From the NCBI GenBank assembly GCA_949739085.1, contig CATIYU010000020.1, positions 1-16,331 on the forward strand: 16,331 bases of DNA, in the 5' to 3' direction. Shown in pieces: positions 1 through 7,525 of this stretch. The notes beneath the pieces were generated by a model. It saw only the letters and a program-made list of their open reading frames with translations. It ran no database searches and had not been told where the DNA came from. How positions within the stretch are numbered: the first letter of the stretch is position 1; each line of letters opens with the position of its first letter. A program made the translations under genes and the position numbers. The DNA comes from an uncultured Eubacteriales bacterium. Lineage in GTDB: Bacteria; Bacillota_A; Clostridia; Oscillospirales; Oscillospiraceae.

Positions 1-813
1 CTTGCGCACATGCCAGCCGTCATCCGTGTCATACTCCTGGATGGAAACGCCCTCCAGCGGCTTCGACTCCCCGTCCGTGATGACGAACAGCCTGCCAGCC
101 TTCTCCTCCTCGCTCAGCACCTCATACTCCGCCGCCGTCACCGCGCGGCTGGGCAGCGCTACCGAGATCTCTCCAGTCTCCGTCAGGCGCAGGCTTTCGT
201 CCGGGGTCAGAGCGGATTGTTTGGCCGAGAGGGCGGCCTCCAAACCTGTGACAGCCCCTATGGGGTGCTGGTCCGCCGCGTCCCGGTTGCTTAGCTGCGC
301 GTGGTCCGTGGTCCCGCCAGAACCGCCGCCTTCTGGCGGCAGGCTGCTGGAAGGACCATCAGCCGTCCCCAAAATATCCGCCACAGCGCGGGCAATCCGC
401 TCCAGATATTCCTGAAACTCCTCTGACTCCTCACCACTCTCTCCGCCACTGAGGCTGGCTTTTACCACAGTCGTGTAGCTTCTGGACTTTACCACCACGT
501 CCCCCACCTGGAACCGCAATTCACATCCGCCGTAGCCGGCGGCGGCGGTATCCCGGTCTGTGACATGCCAGAGCGGCAGCTCCTCTGTCTCCTCCAGCGT
601 TACAGCGTACCGCCGCTCCTCCCACGGTCTGACCGCCTGCTTTTCTCCGCCCCACAGGGCGCCGTCCGGCGGTTTGACCAGCAGCTGAAGCGTGCCGGGT
701 CCAAATTCCCGGGCCCACTGTACCGGCTCCTGGAACACGATTTCCCGCGCAAGGTTTTCCCCCTGCCTGCCTAAGTAGATTTTTCGCGTCTTCTCATCCA
801 CGATCACTCGCAT
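1..813 (-). CDS. Phage baseplate/tail-fibre-like structural protein, 3' part cut off by window edge
   Basis: The reading frame is open from ATG 813-811 through position 1 (271 residues seen, no stop), so the C-terminus lies outside the window. AGGAG at 824-828 on the minus strand supports the start, with a spacing of about 10. Residues about 1-120 look like the Ig-like N-terminal domain of phage upper baseplate proteins (BppU-like): short beta-strand-like segments, then W-H-V-T near 82-85, D-T-A-A near 88-91 and G-Y-G-G near 93-96. An acidic Ser/Gly/Glu linker follows. Residues about 174-195 carry N-R-D-A-A-D-Q-H-P-I and T-G-L-E, a motif I recognise from clostridial prophage tail fibres. The gene is the first of its direction, divergent from the GH127 gene, with no other tail genes upstream, which is odd for a tail module. 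The frame and the phage affiliation are fairly secure; the exact family is recalled, not searched. Confidence 0.75.
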   Translation of the reverse strand, partial: MRVIVDEKTRKIYLGRQGENLAREIVFQEPVQWAREFGPGTLQLLVKPPDGALWGGEKQAVRPWEERRYAVTLEETEELPLWHVTDRDTAAAGYGGCELRFQVGDVVVKSRSYTTVVKASLSGGESGEESEEFQEYLERIARAVADILGTADGPSSSLPPEGGGSGGTTDHAQLSNRDAADQHPIGAVTGLEAALSAKQSALTPDESLRLTETGEISVALPSRAVTAAEYEVLSEEEKAGRLFVITDGESKPLEGVSIQEYDTDDGWHVRK

Positions 814-935
814 GATGGGCCTGTCTCCTTTCTGTTTTGTCTTCACCTATGGCGCGAATATGGGGGAAGTTGTACGAAAGAGAGAAACCAACGGATAATA
901 TTTTATACCGCGCCCCCCGGCGGCTTGCCCTCCTC

Positions 936-964
936 TTGCCAACGATTTTATCCTGTGATAAAAT
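936..964 (+). promoter_or_regulatory. Sigma-A type promoter of the GH127 gene
   Basis: TTGCCA (936-941) is followed by a 17-base spacer and TAAAAT (959-964). TG at 956-957 gives an extended -10 (TGnTAAAAT). Transcription should start near 971-973, leaving an untranslated leader of about 28 bases before ATG 1000. This is the best promoter in the divergent gap 814-999. On the opposite strand the same gap holds only an isolated AT-rich -10-like patch near 895-908 with no convincing -35 for the phage-like gene. Confidence 0.75.
945..964. promoter_or_regulatory. Palindromic operator candidate covering the -10 box
   Basis: ATTTTATC (945-952) and GATAAAAT (957-964) are perfect 8-base inverted repeats around a 4-base CTGT centre. 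The right arm contains the whole -10 hexamer, so a bound protein would block RNA polymerase, as a repressor would. A related half site (ATTTTAT, 900-906, in an AT-rich imperfect palindrome 893-909) lies about five helical turns upstream. The regulator is unknown and none is encoded in the window. The sequence does not match a catabolite-control site as I know it. Confidence 0.6.
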
Positions 965-986
965 AAGGACACCACAGTAAAAAGAG

Positions 987-991
987 AGGAG
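987..991 (+). promoter_or_regulatory. Ribosome binding site of the GH127 gene
   Basis: AGGAG lies 8 bases before ATG 1000-1002, within the purine-rich run AGAGAGGAG (983-991). It fixes the start at 1000. Confidence 0.85.
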
Positions 992-999
992 TTTTCCGT

Positions 1000-2928
1000 A
1001 TGGAGAGCAATTCAGTCCCCATTCGCGGGGTCCGGAGCGGCGGCTTTTGGGCCCAGCGGCAGAAGCTGGTACGAGAGGTGGTCCTGCCCTATCAGTACGA
1101 CATCCTCAACGATCTGGTCCCCGGCGCGGAACGGAGCCATGCCGTGGAAAATCTGCGCTTGGCGGCAAAGCTCCGGGCGGGCGAACCGGCGGCAGAGGAA
1201 TTTTACGGCATGGTGTTTCAGGACAGCGACGTGGCCAAGTGGCTGGAGGCCGCTGCCTACTCCCTTGCGGACCACCCGGACCCGGAACTGGAGCGCCGCA
1301 TTGACGAGGTGGTGGACCTCCTGGCCGCCGCCCAGCATCCGGACGGCTACCTCAACTCCTACTTCACCGTAAAGGAGCCCGGCCGCCGCTGGACCAACCT
1401 GCTGGAGGCCCATGAGCTCTACTGCGCGGGCCACCTGATGGAGGCCGCCTGCGCCTACTGGGAGGCCACGGGCAAGGACCGCTTCCTCCATATCATGGAG
1501 AAAAACGCGGACTGCATCTATGAACACTTTATGCGGGAGTGCCCCCGGGGTGTTCCCGGCCACCCGGAGGTGGAGCTGGCCCTGGTGCGGCTGTACCAAG
1601 CCAGCGGAAACGAGAAGTACCGTGAGCTGGCTCTGCACTTTGTGGACGCCCGGGGCCAGTCGCCCAACTACTTTGTAGAGGAGTGCCGGAACCGGGGCTG
1701 GTCCCTCTGGGGGGACGACGACCCTGAGCGGGTGGACACGGAGTACACCCAGAGCACCCTACCAGTCCGGGAGCAGAAGGACGCGGTAGGCCATGCGGTG
1801 CGGGCGGTGTACCTCTATACCGCCATGGCTCACCTGGCCCGGGAGACCCGGGACGGGACGCTGCGCACAGCCTGCGAGACCCTCTGGCGGAGCATCGTGG
1901 ACCGCCGTTTGTACATCACCGGCGGCATCGGCTCCACCGTGCTGGGGGAGGCTTTCTCCGTGGACTACGACCTGCCCAACGCCACGGTCTACGCGGAGAC
2001 CTGCGCCTCCATTGGCCTCATCTTCTTTGCCCGGCGGATGCTGGAGCTGGAGACCTGCGGCGAATACGGCGATGTGATGGAGCGGGCCCTCTACAACACC
2101 GTCCTGGCGGGCATGGAGCTCACCGGTAAGCGGTTCTTCTACGTTAACCCCCTGGAGGTGGTCCCCGGCATCTCCGGAAAAGCCCCCACCCAGCGCCACG
2201 ACCGCCCCCAGCGGCCCCAGTGGTACGCCTGCGCCTGCTGTCCGCCCAACGTGGCCCGGCTACTGTCCTCCATCGGCTGCTACGCCTACAGCGCCGGAGA
2301 AAACACCTTCTTTGTCCACCTCTACCTGGACGGCGCGGTGGATACAGGCTTGGGCTACCGCCTCTCCTGCGAGACCGCATACCCCGTGGATGGCCAGATT
2401 GCCTACACCTTCCACGGGGAGGCGGAAACCACCCTGGCCATCCGGATTCCAGCCTGGAGCTGCCAAAGCGGGCTGGCGGTAAACGGCGAAAACGTGGATC
2501 TGGCCGCCTCTCTGCGGGACGGCTACGCCTACATCACCCGGCGGTTCCGGGATGGGGACCAAATTCTCCTCACCCTGGACATGACCCCCCGGAAGATCTA
2601 CGCCTCTACCCGGGTCCCGGCGGACACCGGCTGCGCTGCGGTCCAGCGGGGCCCCCTGGTCTACTGCGCCGAGGGCGTGGACAACGGCGGCGACGTCCTC
2701 TCCCTCTCCCTGGACCAGGAGGGCGGCCTGCGGGCGGATCCCTATGACGGCTCCCTGCTGGGCGGCGTGGTCCCCGTCACCGCCCAGGGCTGGCGGACGG
2801 AGGCCATAGAGGGCCTCTACAGCAATCAGCGCCCCCGGCGGGAACCGGCGGACATTCGGATGATTCCCTACTACGCCTGGGCCAACCGGGGTCTTACACA
2901 GATGCGGGTCTGGCTTCCGGAGTCCTAA
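1000..2928 (+). CDS. GH127 family (DUF1680) beta-L-arabinofuranosidase-type glycoside hydrolase, cytoplasmic
   Basis: The 642-residue protein is full length for GH127 (the founding member HypBA1 of Bifidobacterium longum is of similar size). GH127 enzymes use a zinc-bound cysteine nucleophile. The expected residues are all visible: Glu317 in L-G-E-A-F (acid/base position), Glu333 and Cys335 in Y-A-E-T-C, and Cys413-Cys414 in A-C-C-P-P-N. The 16-residue distance from Glu317 to Glu333 matches the HypBA1 pair Glu322/Glu338 as I recall it. The N-terminal part is the (alpha/alpha)6 barrel and the last ~200 residues are beta-rich. No signal peptide is present, so it acts inside the cell on imported arabinosides or arabinosylated peptides. 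HypBA1 cleaves beta-1,2-arabinobiose and Ara-hydroxyproline; the substrate here is not proven, and other GH127 specificities remain possible. The gene is transcribed alone and ends at a shared terminator. Confidence 0.9.
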   Translation: MESNSVPIRGVRSGGFWAQRQKLVREVVLPYQYDILNDLVPGAERSHAVENLRLAAKLRAGEPAAEEFYGMVFQDSDVAKWLEAAAYSLADHPDPELERRIDEVVDLLAAAQHPDGYLNSYFTVKEPGRRWTNLLEAHELYCAGHLMEAACAYWEATGKDRFLHIMEKNADCIYEHFMRECPRGVPGHPEVELALVRLYQASGNEKYRELALHFVDARGQSPNYFVEECRNRGWSLWGDDDPERVDTEYTQSTLPVREQKDAVGHAVRAVYLYTAMAHLARETRDGTLRTACETLWRSIVDRRLYITGGIGSTVLGEAFSVDYDLPNATVYAETCASIGLIFFARRMLELETCGEYGDVMERALYNTVLAGMELTGKRFFYVNPLEVVPGISGKAPTQRHDRPQRPQWYACACCPPNVARLLSSIGCYAYSAGENTFFVHLYLDGAVDTGLGYRLSCETAYPVDGQIAYTFHGEAETTLAIRIPAWSCQSGLAVNGENVDLAASLRDGYAYITRRFRDGDQILLTLDMTPRKIYASTRVPADTGCAAVQRGPLVYCAEGVDNGGDVLSLSLDQEGGLRADPYDGSLLGGVVPVTAQGWRTEAIEGLYSNQRPRREPADIRMIPYYAWANRGLTQMRVWLPES

Positions 2929-2957
2929 AAAGGAAGAAATAGGGTTCAGCCCATAAA

Positions 2958-2991
2958 GAAGGGACAGGACGTAAAACGTCCTGTCCCTTTT
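2958..2991. terminator. Bidirectional intrinsic terminator between convergent genes
   Basis: A perfect 12-base stem, GGGACAGGACGT (2961-2972) and ACGTCCTGTCCC (2976-2987), closes an AAA loop. TTTT (2988-2991) follows on the plus strand, and the flanking AAAGAA (2955-2960) reads TTCTTT on the minus strand. It sits between the stops of the GH127 gene (2928) and the SLH gene (3012), so it can end both transcripts. Confidence 0.92.
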
Positions 2992-3011
2992 ATCGGGCAT
3001 ACTTTTTTAAC

Positions 3012-5780
3012 TTACTTCGCCACGTTCTCGCAGAAGTTCATGAGAGCAATGGCCACCTCGGCGCGGGTGGCGTTCTCCCGGGGCTCCAGAGCGCCGCTGT
3101 CGCGGGCCTCCAGAACACCGGCCGCCACCGCCCAGGCCACCGCCTCAGCCGCGTAGTCGTGGACATCCGCAATGTCGGTGCAGGCCGCAGCGGCCTCGCC
3201 GTCGTTCTCCACGCTGTACTCCTTGTACTGGGCGTAACGGTAGAGCATAGCGGCAAGCTGCTCACGGGTGACCTCGTTCAGGGGGAGGAAGGTGCCGTCG
3301 GCGTAACCGCCCACGATCTCCTTGGACGCGGCCCAGTTCACGGGACCGGCGAACCATCTCTCATCTCCCACGTCGCTGAAAACGCCCTGGGGAACATCGG
3401 GCTTGCCCTCCATGTTGTAGAGGATCTGGGCCACCATGGCGCGGTTCAGGGAGCTTTCCGGCTCAAAGCCGTCGTTGGTGCCGTTCATGAGGCCGTTCTC
3501 GTACACATAGGCCACGGCGTCATAGTAGGCGGCGTCCGCTTTCACGTCGGCAAAGGGCAGGCCGGATTCGGTGCTGCCAGAGCCGTCCGCCTTCACCGGG
3601 CGGATGCAGTAGTTATCGTCGAACAGGCTGTCGTCGCCGGGCTTATCCTTCAGCCGGATAACGCGCCACTGGCTGCTGTAGGAGGGATCTTCCTCGTACT
3701 CCACCAGCAGCACCGCAGTGCCGTCGGCGGGCAGAGTGTTGTTCTCCAGGCCCACCGCCATGCCGGACACCTTGTTCACGATCTGGCAGAAGTAGCCCTT
3801 GGTCTGCACCAGCTTCCACAGCTGGGCGTCGTTCTCCTCGTCCAGGGGCGCGGCCACCACGGGGGTGCCCGCCTCGGTACCGCCATCCTGCGGCATCAGG
3901 CACATCAGCTTCTCCGGGTCATCCAGATATTTGGCGGTGAAGCGGTAGTAGCCGTCCTCCGTCTGGGTGACCTTCCAGCTCATGGAGTCAAAGTTATAGT
4001 CATAGTCGGAGTTGGAGTAATCCCACCAAGTGGTGAGCTTCCAGCCGTTCTCGTACTGCTCGTCGTTGTCCCAGCCGTACTGGACGCCGTTGGTGCCCAG
4101 GTAGCTGTAGAGCTTGAAGTAGTGCTCCTCCAGGTCGTAGTCCTCGGCGGGCAGGTTTGCCTCGTAGGGGTCCACGGGGTCCTGGATCTCCGGCACGTCG
4201 GGGGCGGTGTCAACCACCACGTCGTCCGTCCAGGCGTCGTAATCCCAGCACTCCTCGGGCAGCAGATCCATGGGATAGATGCTGGCGAAGAACTCATAGG
4301 CCTGGGGATCGTAGATCTTCAGCTCTTCCTTGGTGTTGACATTGGTGCCGTTGCCGTTGCCGTTATCGGTGTTGAACCAGATGCCGGTCAGGCAGGCGAA
4401 GAACTCCTCGGCGTTGGAGTTGGCGTATTCAAAAGAAGACCAGATGCCGGTGAGCTTGGCGTTGATGTAGGCGTCCTCGTAGGCGCGGATCGCGTCGTGA
4501 TCCGGGGCCACAGCGTAGTACTTAAAGGCGTGGCCAAACTCGTGGATCAGCACGTTATCCTGGAGCATACGGCCCAGGTAGAAGCCGCAGAAGCGGCCGC
4601 CCAGACCGTCAGCGGGGGCGCTGCCGGGGGCGATGCTGGCCCGGAACTCCGGCAGATACCAGACGTTCTCGTTCATACCGGCGATACCGATGGTCACACC
4701 GGCGTCCCGCATGTTCTTGGCCATATCCTCTCTGGCGGAGAGCATGAAATCGACGGTCTTCGCGGTCTGCTCCAGGTAGGCCATATCCACCGTACTGTCG
4801 CTCTTGATGACGATGCCCTCCTCGGAGGTGATGATCTGGGTGTAGAAGGCGTCATAACCAAAGCTCTCGGATGCCTCCTCGGGGCTCACTTCCCACTTGG
4901 TGGCGATGTCGTCCTCGCCGTCGTTAACGATGGCCAGGGTCAGCTTGGCGTTCTCGGGGTCCTCCAGGCCGTCCTTCAGGTTCAGCTGAAGGTTCGTCAT
5001 GTAGTCGCCCTTACCGTCGTAGTAGTTGGTGGTGCCCCACTCCTCCTCGTCCACGGTGTGGCCGTTGACGGTGACGGTGTAGTTGGAAACCAGCTCGCTG
5101 TTGACCACGGGCAGGGTCCACATGATCTCAATGTAGTTCTCCTCAATGAGGCGGACGGACTTGATCTCCGGCTTGGTCTCATCCTTTGTGGGCTGGGGAT
5201 CCTCAGTGATTTCCACGCCCTGGAGTACGCTCTCGTTGTCCGTCAGGCAGACCACGCTCCACTGGCAACTGGTCTCGGGCTCGGCGGACCACTCGTAGAG
5301 GGCGATATGCACGCCGTTGGCGGGCTCAGCGCCGTCCTCCAGGCCCAGCACCAAGCCGGTCTCCCGGTGGATGATCTGGCAGTAGGTGTCGTCCACCTTG
5401 CCAAACTTCCACATCTGGGCTACGTTGCCCTCCTGGTAGGGGGCCAGGGCCACCCGGGTGCCCGGGGTGATGCCGTTGCCCATGGGGGTAATCGCCTGGC
5501 CGTCGCTTCTGTTGGTCACAACAAACCAGCCGTCGTCCACGGGGGTCAGCTTCCAGTTGAGGCGTTCCCAGCTGGGGTTCGTGGGGTCGCTAGAGTAGTC
5601 GGACCACAGGCCGCACTCATACCAGTCGATCTGGAACTTGCCGGAGTGCTCCAGCAGCTTGAAATACTCGGTGCCAAAGTCGAACTCGTCCTCCGCCATG
5701 AACGCTACGCCGGTCAGCCCGTTCAGGACCATCACCAGCGCCAGCAGCAGAGCCAAGGTCTTGTGCCTGAGATGCTTCAT
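3012..5780 (-). CDS. Secreted SLH-anchored zinc metallopeptidase-like protein with two lectin-like domains
   Basis: This 922-residue surface protein starts at ATG 5780, with a GAAAGGA-type site at 5791-5797. Residues 1-~29 are a signal peptide (basic start, L-A-L-L-L-A-L-V core). Residues ~36-180 and ~548-713 are related to each other (Y-F-K-L, Q-[ML]-W-K, [YF]-C-Q-I, G-L-E and Q-W at matching spacing) and resemble ricin-B/beta-trefoil lectin folds. An Ig/Fn3-like segment lies at ~204-300. The catalytic segment, ~305-520, has H413-E-F-G-H417 and N-A-E-E459-F-F downstream, the HExxH...E pattern of gluzincins and similar to anthrax lethal-factor-like peptidases. Three SLH repeats (from ~743, ~801 and ~867, with N-R-A-M, T-R-E-Q and T-R-A-E) tether it to secondary wall polymer. 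It lies 89 bases after the glycyl radical enzyme with no terminator or good promoter seen between them, so it may be co-transcribed. Protease activity and substrate are inferred. Confidence 0.85.
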   Translation of the reverse strand: MKHLRHKTLALLLALVMVLNGLTGVAFMAEDEFDFGTEYFKLLEHSGKFQIDWYECGLWSDYSSDPTNPSWERLNWKLTPVDDGWFVVTNRSDGQAITPMGNGITPGTRVALAPYQEGNVAQMWKFGKVDDTYCQIIHRETGLVLGLEDGAEPANGVHIALYEWSAEPETSCQWSVVCLTDNESVLQGVEITEDPQPTKDETKPEIKSVRLIEENYIEIMWTLPVVNSELVSNYTVTVNGHTVDEEEWGTTNYYDGKGDYMTNLQLNLKDGLEDPENAKLTLAIVNDGEDDIATKWEVSPEEASESFGYDAFYTQIITSEEGIVIKSDSTVDMAYLEQTAKTVDFMLSAREDMAKNMRDAGVTIGIAGMNENVWYLPEFRASIAPGSAPADGLGGRFCGFYLGRMLQDNVLIHEFGHAFKYYAVAPDHDAIRAYEDAYINAKLTGIWSSFEYANSNAEEFFACLTGIWFNTDNGNGNGTNVNTKEELKIYDPQAYEFFASIYPMDLLPEECWDYDAWTDDVVVDTAPDVPEIQDPVDPYEANLPAEDYDLEEHYFKLYSYLGTNGVQYGWDNDEQYENGWKLTTWWDYSNSDYDYNFDSMSWKVTQTEDGYYRFTAKYLDDPEKLMCLMPQDGGTEAGTPVVAAPLDEENDAQLWKLVQTKGYFCQIVNKVSGMAVGLENNTLPADGTAVLLVEYEEDPSYSSQWRVIRLKDKPGDDSLFDDNYCIRPVKADGSGSTESGLPFADVKADAAYYDAVAYVYENGLMNGTNDGFEPESSLNRAMVAQILYNMEGKPDVPQGVFSDVGDERWFAGPVNWAASKEIVGGYADGTFLPLNEVTREQLAAMLYRYAQYKEYSVENDGEAAAACTDIADVHDYAAEAVAWAVAAGVLEARDSGALEPRENATRAEVAIALMNFCENVAK

Positions 5781-5869
5781 AATTTTCTCTTCCTTTCACA
5801 AATGTTATTTTAAGGAACCTCGCCGGGACGCCTACTCTCTCAGCCTCCTCTCTCCCGCGGCAGGGACCC

Positions 5870-7525
5870 TCAGCAGCCGCCGAAGTCCTGCTCCGTGCGC
5901 TCAATAATCTCGTCCTGGAGCGGTTTATCCAGGTTGCGGAAGTAGTCGCTGTAGCCCGCCACGCGGACAATCAGATCCCGATACTCCTCCGGATTCTTCT
6001 GTGCCTCCAGGAGGGTCTCTTTGCTGACTACGTTGAACTGGATGTGGTGTCCATCCATGTCAAAATAGGTGCGGATGAGGTTGGCCATGTTGTCCAGGCC
6101 CTGCTCCCCGGCCACAACGGCGGGTGTGAACTTCTGGTTCAGCAGGGTGCCGCCGGTTTTCAGGTGGTCCATCTTGGCGCAGGACTTGATAACGGCGGTG
6201 GGGCCGTTGGTGTCCGCGCCCTTCTCCGGGGAGATGCCCTCGCTCACCGGCTTATGGGCCAGACGGCCATTGGGGCTGGCGATCATCACATCGCCGAAAT
6301 AGACGTGGCAGGTAGTGGGGAGCATATCCACCCGGTACGCGCCGCCCCGCATATTGGGCCTTGCGCTGACGTTGTCCACGAAGTAGTTGAAAACCTTCTT
6401 CATGAGGCCGTCGGCATAATCGTCGTCGTTGCCGTACTTAGGCGTCTTATCCCGGACCAGGTGGAGAATTCTCTCGTGGCCCTCGAAGTTGGCCTTCATG
6501 GCCTCCAGCAGCTCCTCCATGGAGAAGTTCTGGTTATCGTAGACATTGTACTTCACCGCAGAGAGGCAGTCGGCAATGGTGCCGGTGCCCACGCCCTGGA
6601 TGACGCTGGTGTTATAGCGCGCGCCTCCGGCGTTGTAGTCCCTGCCCTGGGCGATGCAGTCGTTGGTGAGGATGGAGAGGAACGGCACGGGCATGTACTT
6701 GGCGTACAGGGCCTCAATGACATTGGACCCCCTCACCTTGATATCCAGGAAGTAGTTGATCTGGGTGGTATACGCCTCCCATAGCTGGTCGAAAGTCTTG
6801 AAGTCCTTGGCCTCGCCGGTGCGGGGGCCCAGCTGCTTGCCGGTGACCTGGTCCACGCCGTTGAAGAGGGTCAGCTCAAAGACCTTGGGCAGGTTGAAGT
6901 ATCCCTGGAGAATATACGCCTCGTTGCCGAAGGCCCCGGTCTCCACGCAGCCGGAGCAGCCGCCCTTCCGGGCGTCCTCCAGACTCTTGCCGGCGTTCAT
7001 GAGCTCCTGAATAATGGCCTCGGTGTTGTAGAACGCGGGCTGACCCCAGCCCTTGCTGGCCACCTCGCAGGCCCGCTTAAGGAACTTCCGGGGGTTCTTG
7101 CGGCTGATCTGCACATTGGAGTTGGGCTGCACCAGCTGCATCTCGTCCATGCAGTCGAGAATGATGTAGGACACCTCATTGACGCCGTCCTCGCCCTCGG
7201 GGGTGACGCCGCCGGTGTTGATGTTGGCAAAATCGGTGTAGGTGCTGCTCTCCTTCAGCGTGATGCCCACCTTTGGGGGAGCGGGCTGGTTGTAGAACTT
7301 CACCCACAGGCACTCCATCAGCTCCAGAGCCTGATCCCGGGTGAGGATGCCCGCCTCGGTGTCCCGCTCATAGAAGGGGGCCAGGTGCTGGTCAAAGTGA
7401 CCGGGGGAATAGGCGTCCCAGGGATTCAGCTCGGTGGTCACCGCCAGATGGGAACCAGTAGGTCTGAATGGCCTGGTAGAAGGTCTCGGGCTTGTGGGCG
7501 GGCACCACGTCGCAGTTGGCGGCAA
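5870..7525 (-). CDS. C-terminal fragment of the HypD-like glycyl radical enzyme
   Basis: This is the 551-residue frame as a gene caller would report it. Its first 25 residues (Pro/Thr/Ser-rich) are an out-of-frame reading of the N-terminal gene and have no meaning; homology begins at His26, base 7450. The fragment carries the cysteine loop (G-C-S-G-C-V-E-T-G), the conserved D-M-A-N and Y-F-x-M-D-G-H-H region, and the glycyl radical loop close to the C-terminus. No ribosome binding site was found before a plausible internal start, so independent translation looks unlikely. Confidence 0.65.
   Translation of the reverse strand: MPPTATWCPPTSPRPSTRPFRPTGSHLAVTTELNPWDAYSPGHFDQHLAPFYERDTEAGILTRDQALELMECLWVKFYNQPAPPKVGITLKESSTYTDFANINTGGVTPEGEDGVNEVSYIILDCMDEMQLVQPNSNVQISRKNPRKFLKRACEVASKGWGQPAFYNTEAIIQELMNAGKSLEDARKGGCSGCVETGAFGNEAYILQGYFNLPKVFELTLFNGVDQVTGKQLGPRTGEAKDFKTFDQLWEAYTTQINYFLDIKVRGSNVIEALYAKYMPVPFLSILTNDCIAQGRDYNAGGARYNTSVIQGVGTGTIADCLSAVKYNVYDNQNFSMEELLEAMKANFEGHERILHLVRDKTPKYGNDDDYADGLMKKVFNYFVDNVSARPNMRGGAYRVDMLPTTCHVYFGDVMIASPNGRLAHKPVSEGISPEKGADTNGPTAVIKSCAKMDHLKTGGTLLNQKFTPAVVAGEQGLDNMANLIRTYFDMDGHHIQFNVVSKETLLEAQKNPEEYRDLIVRVAGYSDYFRNLDKPLQDEIIERTEQDFGGC

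Noticed and set aside
2..415. Plus-strand open frames at the left edge
   Set aside because: They are Ser/Pro/Arg-rich shadows of the minus-strand phage tail-like gene, which has a ribosome binding site and recognisable motifs.
3159..5813. Plus-strand open frame of 884 codons antisense to the SLH metallopeptidase
   Set aside because: It is rich in Val, Gly, His and Leu with no domain motif. It mirrors a strongly GC-biased gene that shows signal peptide, zinc motif and SLH repeats. Several other genes here have similar long antisense frames (for example 10624-12000 and 7434-8303), so this is a codon-bias effect.
5781..5869. Promoter or terminator between the glycyl radical enzyme and the SLH gene
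   Set aside because: A TAAAAT-like hexamer is present but no -35 at proper spacing, and the GC-rich pairing available has only four base pairs with no T-run. No element can be supported.
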